The position numbers and the translations under genes were made by a program. The notes below the pieces were generated by a model that saw nothing but the letters and a program-made list of their open reading frames with translations, searched no databases and was not told the origin of the DNA. This document shows positions 42,541 through 52,100 of a stretch of 64,000 nucleotides of DNA, piece by piece; positions within the stretch are counted from its first letter, which is position 1, and the number at the start of each line of letters is the position of its first letter. Origin of the DNA: UBA2336 sp049306095 (GTDB taxonomy: Bacteria > Bacteroidota > Bacteroidia > Cytophagales > Cyclobacteriaceae). The DNA lies in assembly GCA_049306095.1 (NCBI GenBank), contig JBAQPU010000020.1, positions 29,194-93,193 of the forward strand. The letters run 5' to 3'.

Positions 42541-42932
42541 GGGGTCGACCGGTTTTGACAGGATGTGTGATGTCATATGCCAGCATGCAAGCTCATAAGG
42601 GTAGAGCTTTGAACACTGCTCTTAACAACTTACGTGGCGAGTCTAACTACGCCATGGCTGCTTAATTTATCCGATAGGGTGAATTAGCCTCGTCCCGATA
42701 AGATCGGGAAAGCCATCATCGCTCAATGCCTACGTTCTGCGGGCATTGGTATAGCGGTGTCGACCGCAAGAACTGCTTCGTGCGATGTTGCTAAGCACGA
42801 CTAAGACATAGTAGCTAAGGAGTTTGTTAGGCTGTTGCCTGCCTTCAGGTTCTCGAAAACCAAAGTCAACTAAGCATGTAGAACGTATGGTGTTATCTTC
42901 TCTGGACGAGGGTTCAATTCCCTCCGACTCCA
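42541..42932 (+). ncRNA. ssrA: tmRNA (ssrA)
   Basis: The 5' end GGGGTCG pairs with CGACTCC at 42925-42931 to form the seven-pair acceptor stem (one G-T pair); the discriminator A is at 42932 and CCA is not encoded. The 5' GGTTTTGACAGG and the T-arm GGTTCAATTCCC are canonical. The tag frame starts at about 42636 (GGC) and reads GESNYAMAA then TAA (42663-42665), similar to the Bacteroidota GENNYALAA tag. It rescues stalled ribosomes and tags the product for proteolysis. It is followed by a strong terminator. Confidence 0.97.
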
Positions 42933-42965
42933 CGCATGATGAGGGTTTCAAACCTGATGTGAAAA

Positions 42966-42997
42966 GAAAAAGCCCCTGAATATTCAGAGGCTTTTTT
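42966..42997. terminator. Bidirectional terminator shared by ssrA and a small minus-strand gene
   Basis: The stem AGCC-C-CTGAAT / ATTCAG-A-GGCT (42971-42991, one mismatch) is followed by T6 on the plus strand and preceded by a run of five A (T5 for the minus strand). It can stop ssrA transcription from the left and transcription of the 43021-43077 gene from the right. Confidence 0.8.
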
Positions 42998-43020
42998 GTT
43001 TTGGTTGATCATCGATCAAC

Positions 43021-43077
43021 TTACTTCTTCTTCTTAGCTGCTTTTTTCTTAGCAGCTTTCTTCGCTTTCTTTGCCAT
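43021..43077 (-). CDS. 18-residue Lys/Ala peptide (histone H1-tail-like)
   Basis: ATG at 43077 to TAA at 43021 encodes MAKKAKKAAKKKAAKKKK: 12 Lys, 5 Ala and Met. It resembles the basic KKAA tails of histone H1-like bacterial proteins but stands alone without the usual N-terminal domain. Its stop lies about 24 bases before a terminator that works in its direction. The codons are biased to AAG/AAA and GCT/GCA without an obvious simple-repeat period. If translated it would bind nucleic acid through charge. Too short for standard gene finders; translation is unproven. Confidence 0.5.
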   Translation of the reverse strand: MAKKAKKAAKKKAAKKKK

Positions 43078-43481
43078 AGCGTTTTGAATTTTAGTTAAAC
43101 ATTAGTTCAAAAACTTCTGTTAAGTTACCACTTCATTTTGAAAATCCAAAGTTTTGATGATTTTTTTACAGTTATGAGTTACTTCATCACTTGAAGCGAT
43201 CAGTTGAAAAAGAAATAGTTCATCATGAAAATCTTCATCGCTACAAGTTGTGATTTTGTTGCGTGATGCGGGTGAGTGTGAACGATAGTTTTTATGTAAC
43301 TCGTAAAATATTGGTGAAGAAAATCAAGAATGACCTGCTTTTGATTGAAAGAATGCTGTTTGATTTCTGGGTAATTCTGAGCGGTAGGATAAACGTGTTT
43401 CAGAGTCTGATTTTTTTGATTGGATGCTTTCGTTAATTTTGCCCTCCCGATTGTCAGCAAGCGGGTTTAAATCAACGATTT
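43078..43481. other. 404-base region without an assignable gene
   Basis: AT-rich sequence between the Lys/Ala gene and tRNA-Arg. An 86-codon minus-strand frame (43200-43460) has no signal, domain or plausible start and probably does not code. TAATTTTG at 43434-43441 is a -7 candidate for the tRNA. Nothing else was recognised. Confidence 0.5.
43434..43441 (+). promoter_or_regulatory. Putative -7 box TAATTTTG for tRNA-Arg
   Basis: TAATTTTGCCC lies 40 bases before the tRNA. A T7G run with TTTG at 43415-43418 is upstream, but the 15-base spacing is shorter than the usual 19-21. Confidence 0.4.
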
Positions 43482-43553
43482 GGCTCTGTAGTTCAATGGA
43501 TAGAATATAAGTTTCCGGAACTTAGGATGCAGGTTCGATTCCTGCCAGGGCTA
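43482..43553 (+). tRNA. tRNA-Arg (anticodon CCG)
   Basis: Acceptor GGCTCTG pairs with CAGGGCT (two G-T pairs), D-arm GTTC..GAAT, anticodon stem TAAGT/ACTTA with loop TTCCGGA (anticodon CCG, reading CGG), and T-arm CAGGT TCGATTC CTGCC. The discriminator is A at 43553 and CCA is not encoded. 72 bases. Confidence 0.93.
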
Positions 43554-43557
43554 CATA

Positions 43558-43600
43558 AATAAAGCAACCTACAGCAAACTGTGGGTTGCTTTATTCTTTT
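43558..43600 (+). terminator. Terminator after tRNA-Arg
   Basis: AATAAAGCAACC (43558-43569) pairs perfectly with GGTTGCTTTATT (43584-43595), followed by CTTTT. The 12-bp stem begins five bases after the tRNA. It is palindromic enough to also stop the minus-strand gene ending at 43629. Confidence 0.85.
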
Positions 43601-43628
43601 CAGGAGTTGACGGCTAATTTGATTCAAC

Positions 43629-45098
43629 TTAATAATAATGATACACCGTTGTTTGCGTACTGCCCGTTGCTGAGGCGGTACGTTTGACGGGTGATCCATC
43701 GGCATTGAATTCGTATGTCAGCCAGTAGGTGGCATCTGTTTCCGTTGTTTCTTCCCGATACCGACCCGCCAGATTTTTCTGCGACTTCACACCCGGAATT
43801 ATTTCAAACATGGAAATAGTCGCCAGGTTTGGCAGGTATTGATCATACGTGCGTGTGCGGATCAATACCGGTTCTTCCTGACCTTCAACATCCTGAAATA
43901 GCATTGCCTTGTACACATTGCCATCAACAAAGTAAAGGTATACTGAAAATAGGCCACGCTTGAACGAACCATCGGGTTGCCGGTGATAGGGTTCTACCCC
44001 GGCAATGTTTCCGGCCTCATCATACGCATAGGTCGCATATTCTTTCAATACAGCATCCTGATACACTTCTGCGCGTTCAATCCTGCCGTTGTTCCATATG
44101 TAGTGTACATCACGCCCGGGAAATTTGTTGATTTTAATCAGCCTGTCCTGGCCATCATAAAAATAGGTGTCAGTGCCTGTTCGTGTGAAGCCGGTGTATG
44201 TCTCCCAATTCACTTTGGCAATTCTGCCTTTTGCATCATACTCATAAAGGCGTTTTTCCGAATCATTACCTCCGCTGTTTTCGTATCCCCTCAGTTTGCC
44301 AGTCAGTTCATCATCCTTAATGGTAAGCTTGCGCAAGCCGTGCGAGCCTTTCACGAGCGAGCCCGTAACTGCTTGGATGGAAAATGTAACGGCTGTGTGC
44401 CCGGTTACTTCCGCATTGTTAAGCGGGTTGAGCGTGAAGCTTAGTTCAGTGGTGCCGGCCGGTGCCGATAGGGTAATGACTCCGGCTTCAGCAAACGGAT
44501 TCGTGACAAATGCCGATGCGTTGAGGGATTCAACGGCTATCATAATTTTACTGTCGATGGTTACCGGTGCCGAAAATTGGAGTGTGAACGCAATAGCTTC
44601 TGTGCTGTTCTCTGTAATGGTTTCAACCTGTTCTGCAAAATTTACGATGCTGGAAGGCGGTGCTGCTTCATCGTCATCGTGGAGGCTAAGTTGAAATTCA
44701 GCACGTTCACCGGTATTGAAAAGTGGCGAAGGTTTAATTCTGATTTTTGCAATCACATCACCATCCACCAACGAATTGTTGATGGCACTGACACTGAGTT
44801 GTAACTGACTTGCTCCTTTCGTGAAAGGTATTGCGAGCAGCCCGTTGACGTGCGCGGGTGTGGTTTGAATTCTTGTCTGGATGGTTTCGTCAATCTCCAA
44901 GACAACAGTTCCGTTTGTTGTCGAAGGCTTATTCAGCGTAAGCGTTATCGTAATTGGTGAGCCATCCTCTTCGCTAATAGCTTGCTGGCCTTCTTCAAAT
45001 TGTATGGAAATATTTTCAGTCGAAGGGAGTTCGGATTCATCTTCACAACCGAGCAGGACTATGCTGAGTATGAAGGGCATTAAAATACGTGGTCTCAT
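43629..45098 (-). CDS. Lipoprotein with Calx-beta-like domains and YD-repeat C-terminus
   Basis: MRPRILMPFILSIVLLGC is a lipoprotein signal. Two Calx-beta-like modules follow (ISIQFEEGQQAISEEDGSPITITLTL and VNFAEQVETITENSTEAIAFTLQF, each ending in an acidic DDD/DDE loop: LHDDDE, IKDDEL). The C-terminal half has YD/Rhs-type repeats (YEYDAKGRIAKVNWE, YFYDGQDRLIKINKF, YAYDEAGNIAGVEPY). It is probably a surface lipoprotein binding calcium or partner macromolecules; function unknown. It is convergent with tRNA-Arg. Confidence 0.8.
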   Translation of the reverse strand: MRPRILMPFILSIVLLGCEDESELPSTENISIQFEEGQQAISEEDGSPITITLTLNKPSTTNGTVVLEIDETIQTRIQTTPAHVNGLLAIPFTKGASQLQLSVSAINNSLVDGDVIAKIRIKPSPLFNTGERAEFQLSLHDDDEAAPPSSIVNFAEQVETITENSTEAIAFTLQFSAPVTIDSKIMIAVESLNASAFVTNPFAEAGVITLSAPAGTTELSFTLNPLNNAEVTGHTAVTFSIQAVTGSLVKGSHGLRKLTIKDDELTGKLRGYENSGGNDSEKRLYEYDAKGRIAKVNWETYTGFTRTGTDTYFYDGQDRLIKINKFPGRDVHYIWNNGRIERAEVYQDAVLKEYATYAYDEAGNIAGVEPYHRQPDGSFKRGLFSVYLYFVDGNVYKAMLFQDVEGQEEPVLIRTRTYDQYLPNLATISMFEIIPGVKSQKNLAGRYREETTETDATYWLTYEFNADGSPVKRTASATGSTQTTVYHYY

Positions 45099-45128
45099 AA
45101 AATAGTTTTTATTTTTATTGAATGATTT

Positions 45129-45533
45129 TCAGATGTACTGTGGTTTTAAAACTGCCTTGTTCGCCAGCACCAACGCCCCGGCAGCCAGCGTTCCGGAAAC
45201 AACTTCCGTGATCAGCCAGGTCATGACAAATGCGTTGGGTGCGCCATCGACTATAATTCCGCTCAGTCGGCCAAGCACAAAGCCGGTTGTGTACAGAATG
45301 ACGAGCACCAATGGTGCTTGTGGGTTTCTGAAAATACCGTAGAAGCAAAACAGACCAAACACCAGGTGCATGCCACCATATACGGCACGCATGGAGCTGA
45401 GGGCACTCGCGTTGTCAAGTACAATGCCTACTTGCGCCAGTACCGCATGCGGATTGATCAGCGTTTCGATACCGGTTTTGCAGAAGGCAATGCCCAGCAG
45501 TCCGAGCAGGATTTTTGGAAATAATGTTTTCAT
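45129..45533 (-). CDS. DUF4345 family membrane protein
   Basis: A 134-residue protein with four hydrophobic segments (KILLGLLGIAFCKTGIETL, MRAVYGGMHLVFGLFCFYGI, LVLVILYTTGFVLGRLSGII, WLITEVVSGTLAAGALVLA). The RAVYGGMHLVFG and GRLSG motifs match DUF4345. Function unknown. It is transcribed divergently from the AraC regulator at 45622, which may control it. Confidence 0.82.
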   Translation of the reverse strand: MKTLFPKILLGLLGIAFCKTGIETLINPHAVLAQVGIVLDNASALSSMRAVYGGMHLVFGLFCFYGIFRNPQAPLVLVILYTTGFVLGRLSGIIVDGAPNAFVMTWLITEVVSGTLAAGALVLANKAVLKPQYI

Positions 45534-45621
45534 AGTGAAAATGTTTTAGCCTTTACACGATTTTCAGTTGCGGTACGGAAATGATATTTTGCGACAATAA
45601 CAGGACATTTCACGACACGCC

Positions 45622-46596
45622 ATGTTTGCTCATATGCCCATCATTCAGGGAATTTTGTACGGTGCCACGCAGCGGGGCGCGAAGCTGTCGGACTTATGCA
45701 GTGCCATCGGGATATCAGCCGATAAGCTTGGAGATTCGGAAGTAAAAGTTTCTTTCGAGCAGTCGTGCCAAACGTGGGAGCAGGCTGTAAGGCTAACGCA
45801 GGACAACCTGCTGGGGCTTCACCTCGGTGAATCGAGTACAGCCTCGGTGCTGGGCATGGTTGGCAACCTGATGCAAACCAGCCCGGATTTGCTTTCGGCA
45901 TTCGAACAAATGACGCACTTCGTTTCAACGGCAACCGATATGATTTTGTTTGGCGTTAAACGATCAGGCGATGAAGTAACACTTACCTACAATCCCGCGT
46001 CACTCTGGATGAAGACGTACCCGGCTGGCGCGCGGCATGCAGTAGAACAATCTATGGCCGGTACGCTTTATACGTTTAGTCTTCTGGCGGGAAAGAAAAT
46101 AAAACCGATGCGGGCAACCTTTACACATAAACGCGGAGGCGACCTTGCTGAATACCAGCGGGTGCTGGGAGGCAACCTGAAATTCAATGCGGCAGGCAAT
46201 AATCTTGTTTTCAGGAAAGCAGATTTGCTGACACCCGTAGTGAGCCGGGACAAAACCTTGTTCGCAATGTTTGAGAAACTGCTGAAAGAGAAGAAGTCAA
46301 CGAAGCAACAATCCCTGCCGGCTCAAATCAAGCACTTGGTGCGCACCGATTTTCAGGGGCAGATTCCGTCACTGGAAGTAATTGCCGCACGCCTGAACAT
46401 GACCCCGCGCACCTTGCAGCGCAGGCTGGCCGATGAAGGCGTGAACTTCCGGGCACTTGTGGCCGCAATTCAAAAAGACCTGGCCGCTGAACTGTTCAAG
46501 TTGAAAGGCCGGGTTTCGCAGGTGTCGGGACTGATGGGGTACTCTGACCCAAGCGCTTTTCGAAGGGCGTACAAGAAATGGAATAGGAGAGATTGA
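45622..46596 (+). CDS. AraC-family transcriptional regulator (arabinose-binding-like N-domain)
   Basis: The N-terminal half (GILYGATQRGAKLSDLCSAIG ... LLGLHLGESS ... LMQTSPDLLSAFEQM) is the PF12625-type ligand domain seen in OruR-like regulators. The C-terminal double HTH reads IPSLEVIAARLNMTPRTLQRRLADEGVNF and VSQVSGLMGYSDPSAFRRAYKKW. It lies 88 bases from, and divergent to, the DUF4345 gene, suggesting control of that gene. Effector unknown. Confidence 0.92.
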   Translation: MFAHMPIIQGILYGATQRGAKLSDLCSAIGISADKLGDSEVKVSFEQSCQTWEQAVRLTQDNLLGLHLGESSTASVLGMVGNLMQTSPDLLSAFEQMTHFVSTATDMILFGVKRSGDEVTLTYNPASLWMKTYPAGARHAVEQSMAGTLYTFSLLAGKKIKPMRATFTHKRGGDLAEYQRVLGGNLKFNAAGNNLVFRKADLLTPVVSRDKTLFAMFEKLLKEKKSTKQQSLPAQIKHLVRTDFQGQIPSLEVIAARLNMTPRTLQRRLADEGVNFRALVAAIQKDLAAELFKLKGRVSQVSGLMGYSDPSAFRRAYKKWNRRD

Positions 46597-46671
46597 TACA
46601 TCACATCGGTCATTCTAAGCATCACGATAAAAAGCAAAATGCCATGCTATTCTTTTCGGGCAGTTTCAACT

Positions 46672-47862
46672 TCAATGTGCATGCCCTTCACCTTCGCTAT
46701 TCTTCATTTTTGAAAGTATCGCATACGCACCCTTTACTACAACTTCATTTTCTTTGTTCCATCCTTCCGGCAACGTTATTTCTGTATAACCTAATTCGCT
46801 TGGGCCGGTGGTTATCTCCGGCATCAGAAATGAAGTGCCACCATCAGCAGGTTGAGGTGTGGTTGTTTTGACAAAAACATATTTCTTTCCCTCAAAATCA
46901 ATAACGGCTTCATCAGGTAATGCAGGCACCAACGCGCCACCGGTTTCTACCAGTGCTTTCAGGTACATTCCGGGTAAGAGGTCTTTGTCCTCTTTATCGA
47001 TGTGACAATGAATGCGAATGGTTCTGTCGGCACTGATCTCACGACCAATCAGGTATACGGTGGCCATTCGTTCCTTTGTTTCATTGGCCAGTGTGAAACG
47101 TACCTTCTGCCCGATTTTGATTTTAGGAGCATCTTTTTCAAAAATGATCAGTTCGGCATGAAGATGTTCGGTATCTACAATTTCGAAAAGCACATCGGTT
47201 GGATTCACAAACTTTCCGATATTCACATTCACTTCTGTTACAAACCCATTGATGGGTGAGTAAATATTGGACGTACTCGAAATAACACCTGTCTCCAGCG
47301 TGGCCATGTCAACGTTGATTAGTTTAAGTTTGGCCTGCAATCCGTTCTTTTTAGCGAGCCAACTTTGATAGTTTGCCTTTGCCTGTTGCCATGTCTTTTG
47401 GGCGTTCACATTTTCTTTGGCTAATTCCTGCTGGCGGTCGTATTCCACCTGCGCAAACTCCAGTTGATTTTTTGCATCCAGGTAATCCTGCTGAAGTTGA
47501 ATGTATTCCAGATTTTCAATAACGGCAATCAATTGCCCTTTCTTTACCTGTGAGCCCTGCAACAATACGGTACTTTTCAGGAATCCGCCCATCGGAGCCG
47601 ACACACTTACTAGTTGTTGTGGAGGAACGTCCAGTAACCCGTTTACTTTGATGGTACCGCTGATTTGTTTTTGTTCCACTTTCCTCAATTCAATCCCCGC
47701 GGTTTTGATCTGTTCAGGAGTCAGTTCAACAACATTCGACTCTTCCTGATGTTCCTCTGTTGTTTCCACGGGGGTGCTTCCGCACGCGAATATGAAAAGC
47801 GAAGTAACGGTTATCAGACTGATTTGCAATGATGATTTATAAAACGATTTCATGTGTTTCAT
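46672..47862 (-). CDS. Heavy-metal efflux RND periplasmic adaptor (CzcB/CusB type)
   Basis: The lipoprotein signal (SLQISLITVTSLFIFAC) is followed by the membrane-fusion-protein core: barrel-sandwich hybrid halves (VSAPMGGFLKSTVLLQGSQVKKGQLIAVIENLEY and ISSTSNIYSPINGFVTEVNVNIGKFV), an alpha-hairpin (LDAKNQLEFAQVEYDRQQELAKENV), and a beta-barrel (IRIHCHIDKEDKDLLPGMYLKALV). The C-terminus ends GEGHAH. No CxMHP metal domain is present, unlike the two plus-strand adaptors. Its ATG overlaps the TolC-like gene stop by one base; with 47862-52275 it forms a complete tripartite pump. Confidence 0.93.
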   Translation of the reverse strand: MKHMKSFYKSSLQISLITVTSLFIFACGSTPVETTEEHQEESNVVELTPEQIKTAGIELRKVEQKQISGTIKVNGLLDVPPQQLVSVSAPMGGFLKSTVLLQGSQVKKGQLIAVIENLEYIQLQQDYLDAKNQLEFAQVEYDRQQELAKENVNAQKTWQQAKANYQSWLAKKNGLQAKLKLINVDMATLETGVISSTSNIYSPINGFVTEVNVNIGKFVNPTDVLFEIVDTEHLHAELIIFEKDAPKIKIGQKVRFTLANETKERMATVYLIGREISADRTIRIHCHIDKEDKDLLPGMYLKALVETGGALVPALPDEAVIDFEGKKYVFVKTTTPQPADGGTSFLMPEITTGPSELGYTEITLPEGWNKENEVVVKGAYAILSKMKNSEGEGHAH

Positions 47863-49097
47863 TATTTATTACCAGACAAAAATTCAAGATAGATGATGGA
47901 TTGATTGTATTCTTTCAGTGACAGCACGTATTCTTCCTTGATGGTGATGGCACGTTGCACCCCCAGCAGGTATTCGACATACCCAATCTCTCCATTTTTA
48001 AAGGCGACCTGCGATTGTTTAAGAATCAGCGCAGCATTGGGCATGGCCGACTCTTTATAATAGGCAAGATTTTTTTTGTTCTTCAGATAATTCTGGTATG
48101 CCTGCTGGTATTGGCCCTGTAAACTTTTCTGATGATACTGGTAGTTGCTTTCTGCTGCCTGGCGATTGTATTCCGCTGCCTTCACTTTTCCCTGATACGA
48201 CACAAACCACAGCGGAATGGCCAATCCTACCTGGAAGCCGGTGAACCGATCGCTGGTCGATGCAATCGCTCCTGAACCTTCCGTATCTTCCACTCCAATG
48301 AGCGTCTGACTGAAAAAGCCGAGCAAAATATCAGGGGCAGCGCCAGCTGCTTCTACTTTTTTTTGACTCTTAGCAACCTCTACCTGCTGCCTCATGTAAG
48401 CCATTGAAGGGTTCGACTGAATGGATGCCGTATCAAGGGTAACATCCGCTGATAGTTCCTCCTGTATCAGTGCGTGAGTGATTTGCGGCAAGTCAGGCCT
48501 GTTCAGCAATGTTTGTAATTGCGATCGTATAATTAATTGATCAGCTTCATTTCTGGCCAGAAGATTTTTGACTTCGTTTCGCTGTGTTTCAGCAGTGGTA
48601 TGTTCCAGTAAACTTGTTTCTCCTGTTTTGTACCGCAAGGCTGCGGCTTTTAAAGATCCTTCATACAGGCTGTCCTGCTGGTGAAGGAAATCGCGCATGG
48701 CCATCTGGTAGCTGAGCTCATAAAAAACTTCCTTCACCCGAAAAATCAATTCATTTTCGGTAACTGTTTTCTTTAACTCACTGGAGGTAATCAGAGCGCG
48801 GTTTAATGATCCCTTGCTTCCGAATACTGTGAGCGGAATAGTTTGTGTAACGGTTATGTTGTTATCGTTTTTAGCATAACTGTTATACTGTCCGTAAAGA
48901 AGCGATACGTTGGTCTTGGGTAAATCAAACGAGGTCTTCTTCAGTTGACGTTGCGATTCAACCTCCAAAGCCGAAGCCCGGATTCCCAAATTATTCTTCA
49001 GCGCTTCATCTACTGCCTGCTGAAGGGTAAGAATCTGTTGGGCGTTGACGGAAGTACTCATGACTACGGTCAACAATAAAATCCAAAGTAGTTTCAT
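47862..49097 (-). CDS. TolC-family outer membrane efflux protein (CzcC-like)
   Basis: Signal peptide MKLLWILLLTVVMSTSVNAQ, then the two OEP repeats: LTLQQAVDEALKNNLGIRASALEVE, YKTGETSLLEHTTAETQRNE, AGAAPDILLGFFSQ and YKTGEIGYVEYLLGVQ-type turn (FKNGEIGYVEYLLGVQ). Length (411) fits. It forms the outer-membrane channel of the pump encoded with CzcA (49123-52275) and CzcB (46672-47862). Confidence 0.92.
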   Translation of the reverse strand: MKLLWILLLTVVMSTSVNAQQILTLQQAVDEALKNNLGIRASALEVESQRQLKKTSFDLPKTNVSLLYGQYNSYAKNDNNITVTQTIPLTVFGSKGSLNRALITSSELKKTVTENELIFRVKEVFYELSYQMAMRDFLHQQDSLYEGSLKAAALRYKTGETSLLEHTTAETQRNEVKNLLARNEADQLIIRSQLQTLLNRPDLPQITHALIQEELSADVTLDTASIQSNPSMAYMRQQVEVAKSQKKVEAAGAAPDILLGFFSQTLIGVEDTEGSGAIASTSDRFTGFQVGLAIPLWFVSYQGKVKAAEYNRQAAESNYQYHQKSLQGQYQQAYQNYLKNKKNLAYYKESAMPNAALILKQSQVAFKNGEIGYVEYLLGVQRAITIKEEYVLSLKEYNQSIIYLEFLSGNK

Positions 49098-49122
49098 ACT
49101 GGTTTTAGTTCAATGAAAAATA

Positions 49123-52100
49123 TTATTGGTCAGGCGATTGCATTGCCTGATTCTTTTTAATGTTCATTCCAATTCTTTCGCTGTAAATGTATAAGCATGG
49201 CAGCACAATCAATGTTAAGAGCGTGGCACTGATTAACCCGCCAATCACTACCGTTGCCAAGGGCTTCTGCACTTCTGCTCCGGCACTGGTAGCCAGCGCC
49301 ATAGGCAAGAAGCCAAGCGAAGCAACAGAGGCTGTCATGAGTACCGGCCGGAGGCGAATTTTTGTTCCTCTTTTTACGATCTCATGTAAATCTGTTAGCC
49401 CTGATTTTTTCAGACGGTTGAATTCGGTTATTAACACAATACCGTTGAGCACGGCTACTCCAAACAACGCGATAAACCCGATACCGGCTGAAATGCTGAA
49501 CGGCATACCACGCAACAACAAGGCGAGTATACCCCCAATAGCCGACATGGGGATGGCCATGAAAATGAGAATGGATTGTTTAATGGAGACGAAGGTGAAA
49601 AACAACAGCAATAAAATCAAAAGCAAAGCAATCGGTACGGCAACAGAAAGCCGGACTTGCGCATCTTTCAGGTTTTTAAATTGCCCGCCATAGGTTGGAT
49701 AGTACCCGGGCGGAAAATCAATTTGACTTTCAATCTTTTGTTGAAGCTCTTCTACGATGGTGGCCACATCGCGGCCACGCACGTTAAACCCAACGGTGAT
49801 TCTGCGCTTGGCATCTTCGCGTTGTATCTGGTTAGGGCCAAGCCTGAATTCAACGGTGGCCACCTGGTCGAGCGGCACCTGGTTACCCGTGGGTGTCGTG
49901 ATGAAGAGATTCTGCACATCTTCAATGCCCTGCCTGTTTTCCTTCATCAATCGAACAACCAGGTCAAAACGTTTTTCGCCTTCATACACCAACCCTGCGC
50001 TCTGTCCTGCAAAAGCAGTGCTTACGGCCTGGTTGATCGTTTCTATGTCCAAGCCAAATCGCGCCACTTCATCGCGGTCAATATGAACAACAATCTGCGG
50101 GAGGCCCGTGACTTCTTCAACATACATGTCGCGCACACCTTCAATGCCCGATGCAATGCTGGCCACTTGTTTTGACAAGCCGGTTAGCACATCCAGGTCT
50201 TCCCCGAAAATTTTTATAGCCACATCCTGTCGGACACCGGAGATCAATTCATTGAAACGCATTTGAATCGGCTGCTGAAACCCGAAGGTTACACCGGGCA
50301 CTGCTTCCAATGCTTCTGTCATTTTTTCTGCAAGCTCATCGCGATTGTTAGCTTTCTTCCATTCATTTCGAGGTTTTAAAATCACCATCATGTCACACAC
50401 ATCAATGGGCATGGGGTCAATCGGGATTTCTGATGAACCAATTTTTCCAACCACTTCTTTCACTTCATCAGGAAATTCGCGCAATAAAACTTCAGCTCCT
50501 TTTTGTGCTGCCTCAATGGTGTACGACAAGCTGCTGCCTGTGAGTACGCGCGTTTCCACGGCAAAGTCACCTTCTTCCAGTGTTGGAATAAATTCACCAC
50601 CCATGTTCATAAACAACAAGAGACTTCCGGTAAAAAGTACAACAGCAATAGCGATCACCAGCAACTTTCGTTTTAATGCTCCCAGAATGACAGGTTCATA
50701 AAGTCGCTGAAAAAAGTCAATCATCCGATCAGAAAAATTACGCTTGTGCTGTGGGTTCTTGCTCAGGAAAAGTGCCGACATCATGGGTACATAGGTTAAA
50801 GAAAGAATAAAAGCACCCAGGATGGCAAAGCTTACCGTTTGTGCCATTGGCTTGAACATTTTTCCTTCCACACCTACCAGTGCAAGGATAGGCAAGTACA
50901 CAATCAGTATGATGATTTCACCAAACGCAGCAGAGTTCATGATTTTGGATGCCGACTGATGTACTTCAATATCCATTTCCTCCTGTGTCAATCGCTTTGA
51001 AATACTTCTCAGGCCAAGGTGGTGCATGGTGGCTTCTACAATAATAACAGCCCCGTCTACAATCAAACCAAAATCTATGGCACCCAGGCTCATCAGGTTA
51101 CCTGAAACTCCAAAAACGTGCATGAGTGAAACTGCAAACAGCATGGCCAGTGGAATTACCGAGGCAACAATAAGACCTGCCCTGAGGTTACCGAGGAAGA
51201 GCACCAACACCGCGATAACTATTAACGCACCTTCAATCAAGTTTTTCTCCACCGTTCCGATTGCACGATTTACCAGGTTGCTACGGTCGAGGAAGGGCTC
51301 AATCACTAAACCCTCAGGCAAAGTTTTTTTGATTTGCTCCATCCGATCTTTTACCCGTGTAACAACCGCGTTCGAGTTTTCTCCTTTTAACATCAACACC
51401 AGGCCGCCCACTACTTCGCCTTCGTTGTTGTAGGTCATGGCTCCGTAACGATTGGCGGCACCAAAACGAACCTCCGCCACGTTGCGAATCAGGATAGGAA
51501 TACCGCCTGCTGTATTTTTCACAACGATCTTTCCGATGTCGTCCAGTGAACCAATGATGCCTTCAGTTCGGATAAACCATGCGTTGGGTTTTTTGTCGAT
51601 GTACGCACCGCCTGTGCTTTGATTATTTTTTTCAAGCGCAGTAAAAATATCAGTGATGCTCAGGTTGTAACTCCTGAGTTTATCAGGATCCAACGCCACT
51701 TCATACTGTTTCAGAAAACCGCCAAAGCTGCTCACGTCTGCCACGCCCGGTGTGCCCAGCAATTGCCTGCGCACAATCCAATCCTGAATGGTTCTTAGTT
51801 CGGCTGCATCATACTTTTCTTCAAAGCCTTTTTCGGGACGGATAATGTATTGATAGATTTCTCCCAGACCGGTGGTGATGGGCGCCATCTCAGGATTTCC
51901 AATTCTATCGGGTATCTGGTTTCGCGCTTCGGCCAGTCGCTCGTTCACCTGTTGGCGGGCCCAGTACACATCCACATCATCATGGAAGACAATCGTGACC
52001 ACTGAAAGGGCAAACCGTGAAAAACTTCTGATCTCATCAATGCCGGGAATGGTGGCCATGGTTTGCTCTACCGGAAACGTCACCAGTCGTTCAATATCAA

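Noticed and set aside
43200..43460. 86-codon minus-strand frame
   Set aside because: No domain, signal or coding-like composition (many His, Gln and Phe with no pattern); it lies in AT-rich sequence before a tRNA and probably does not code.
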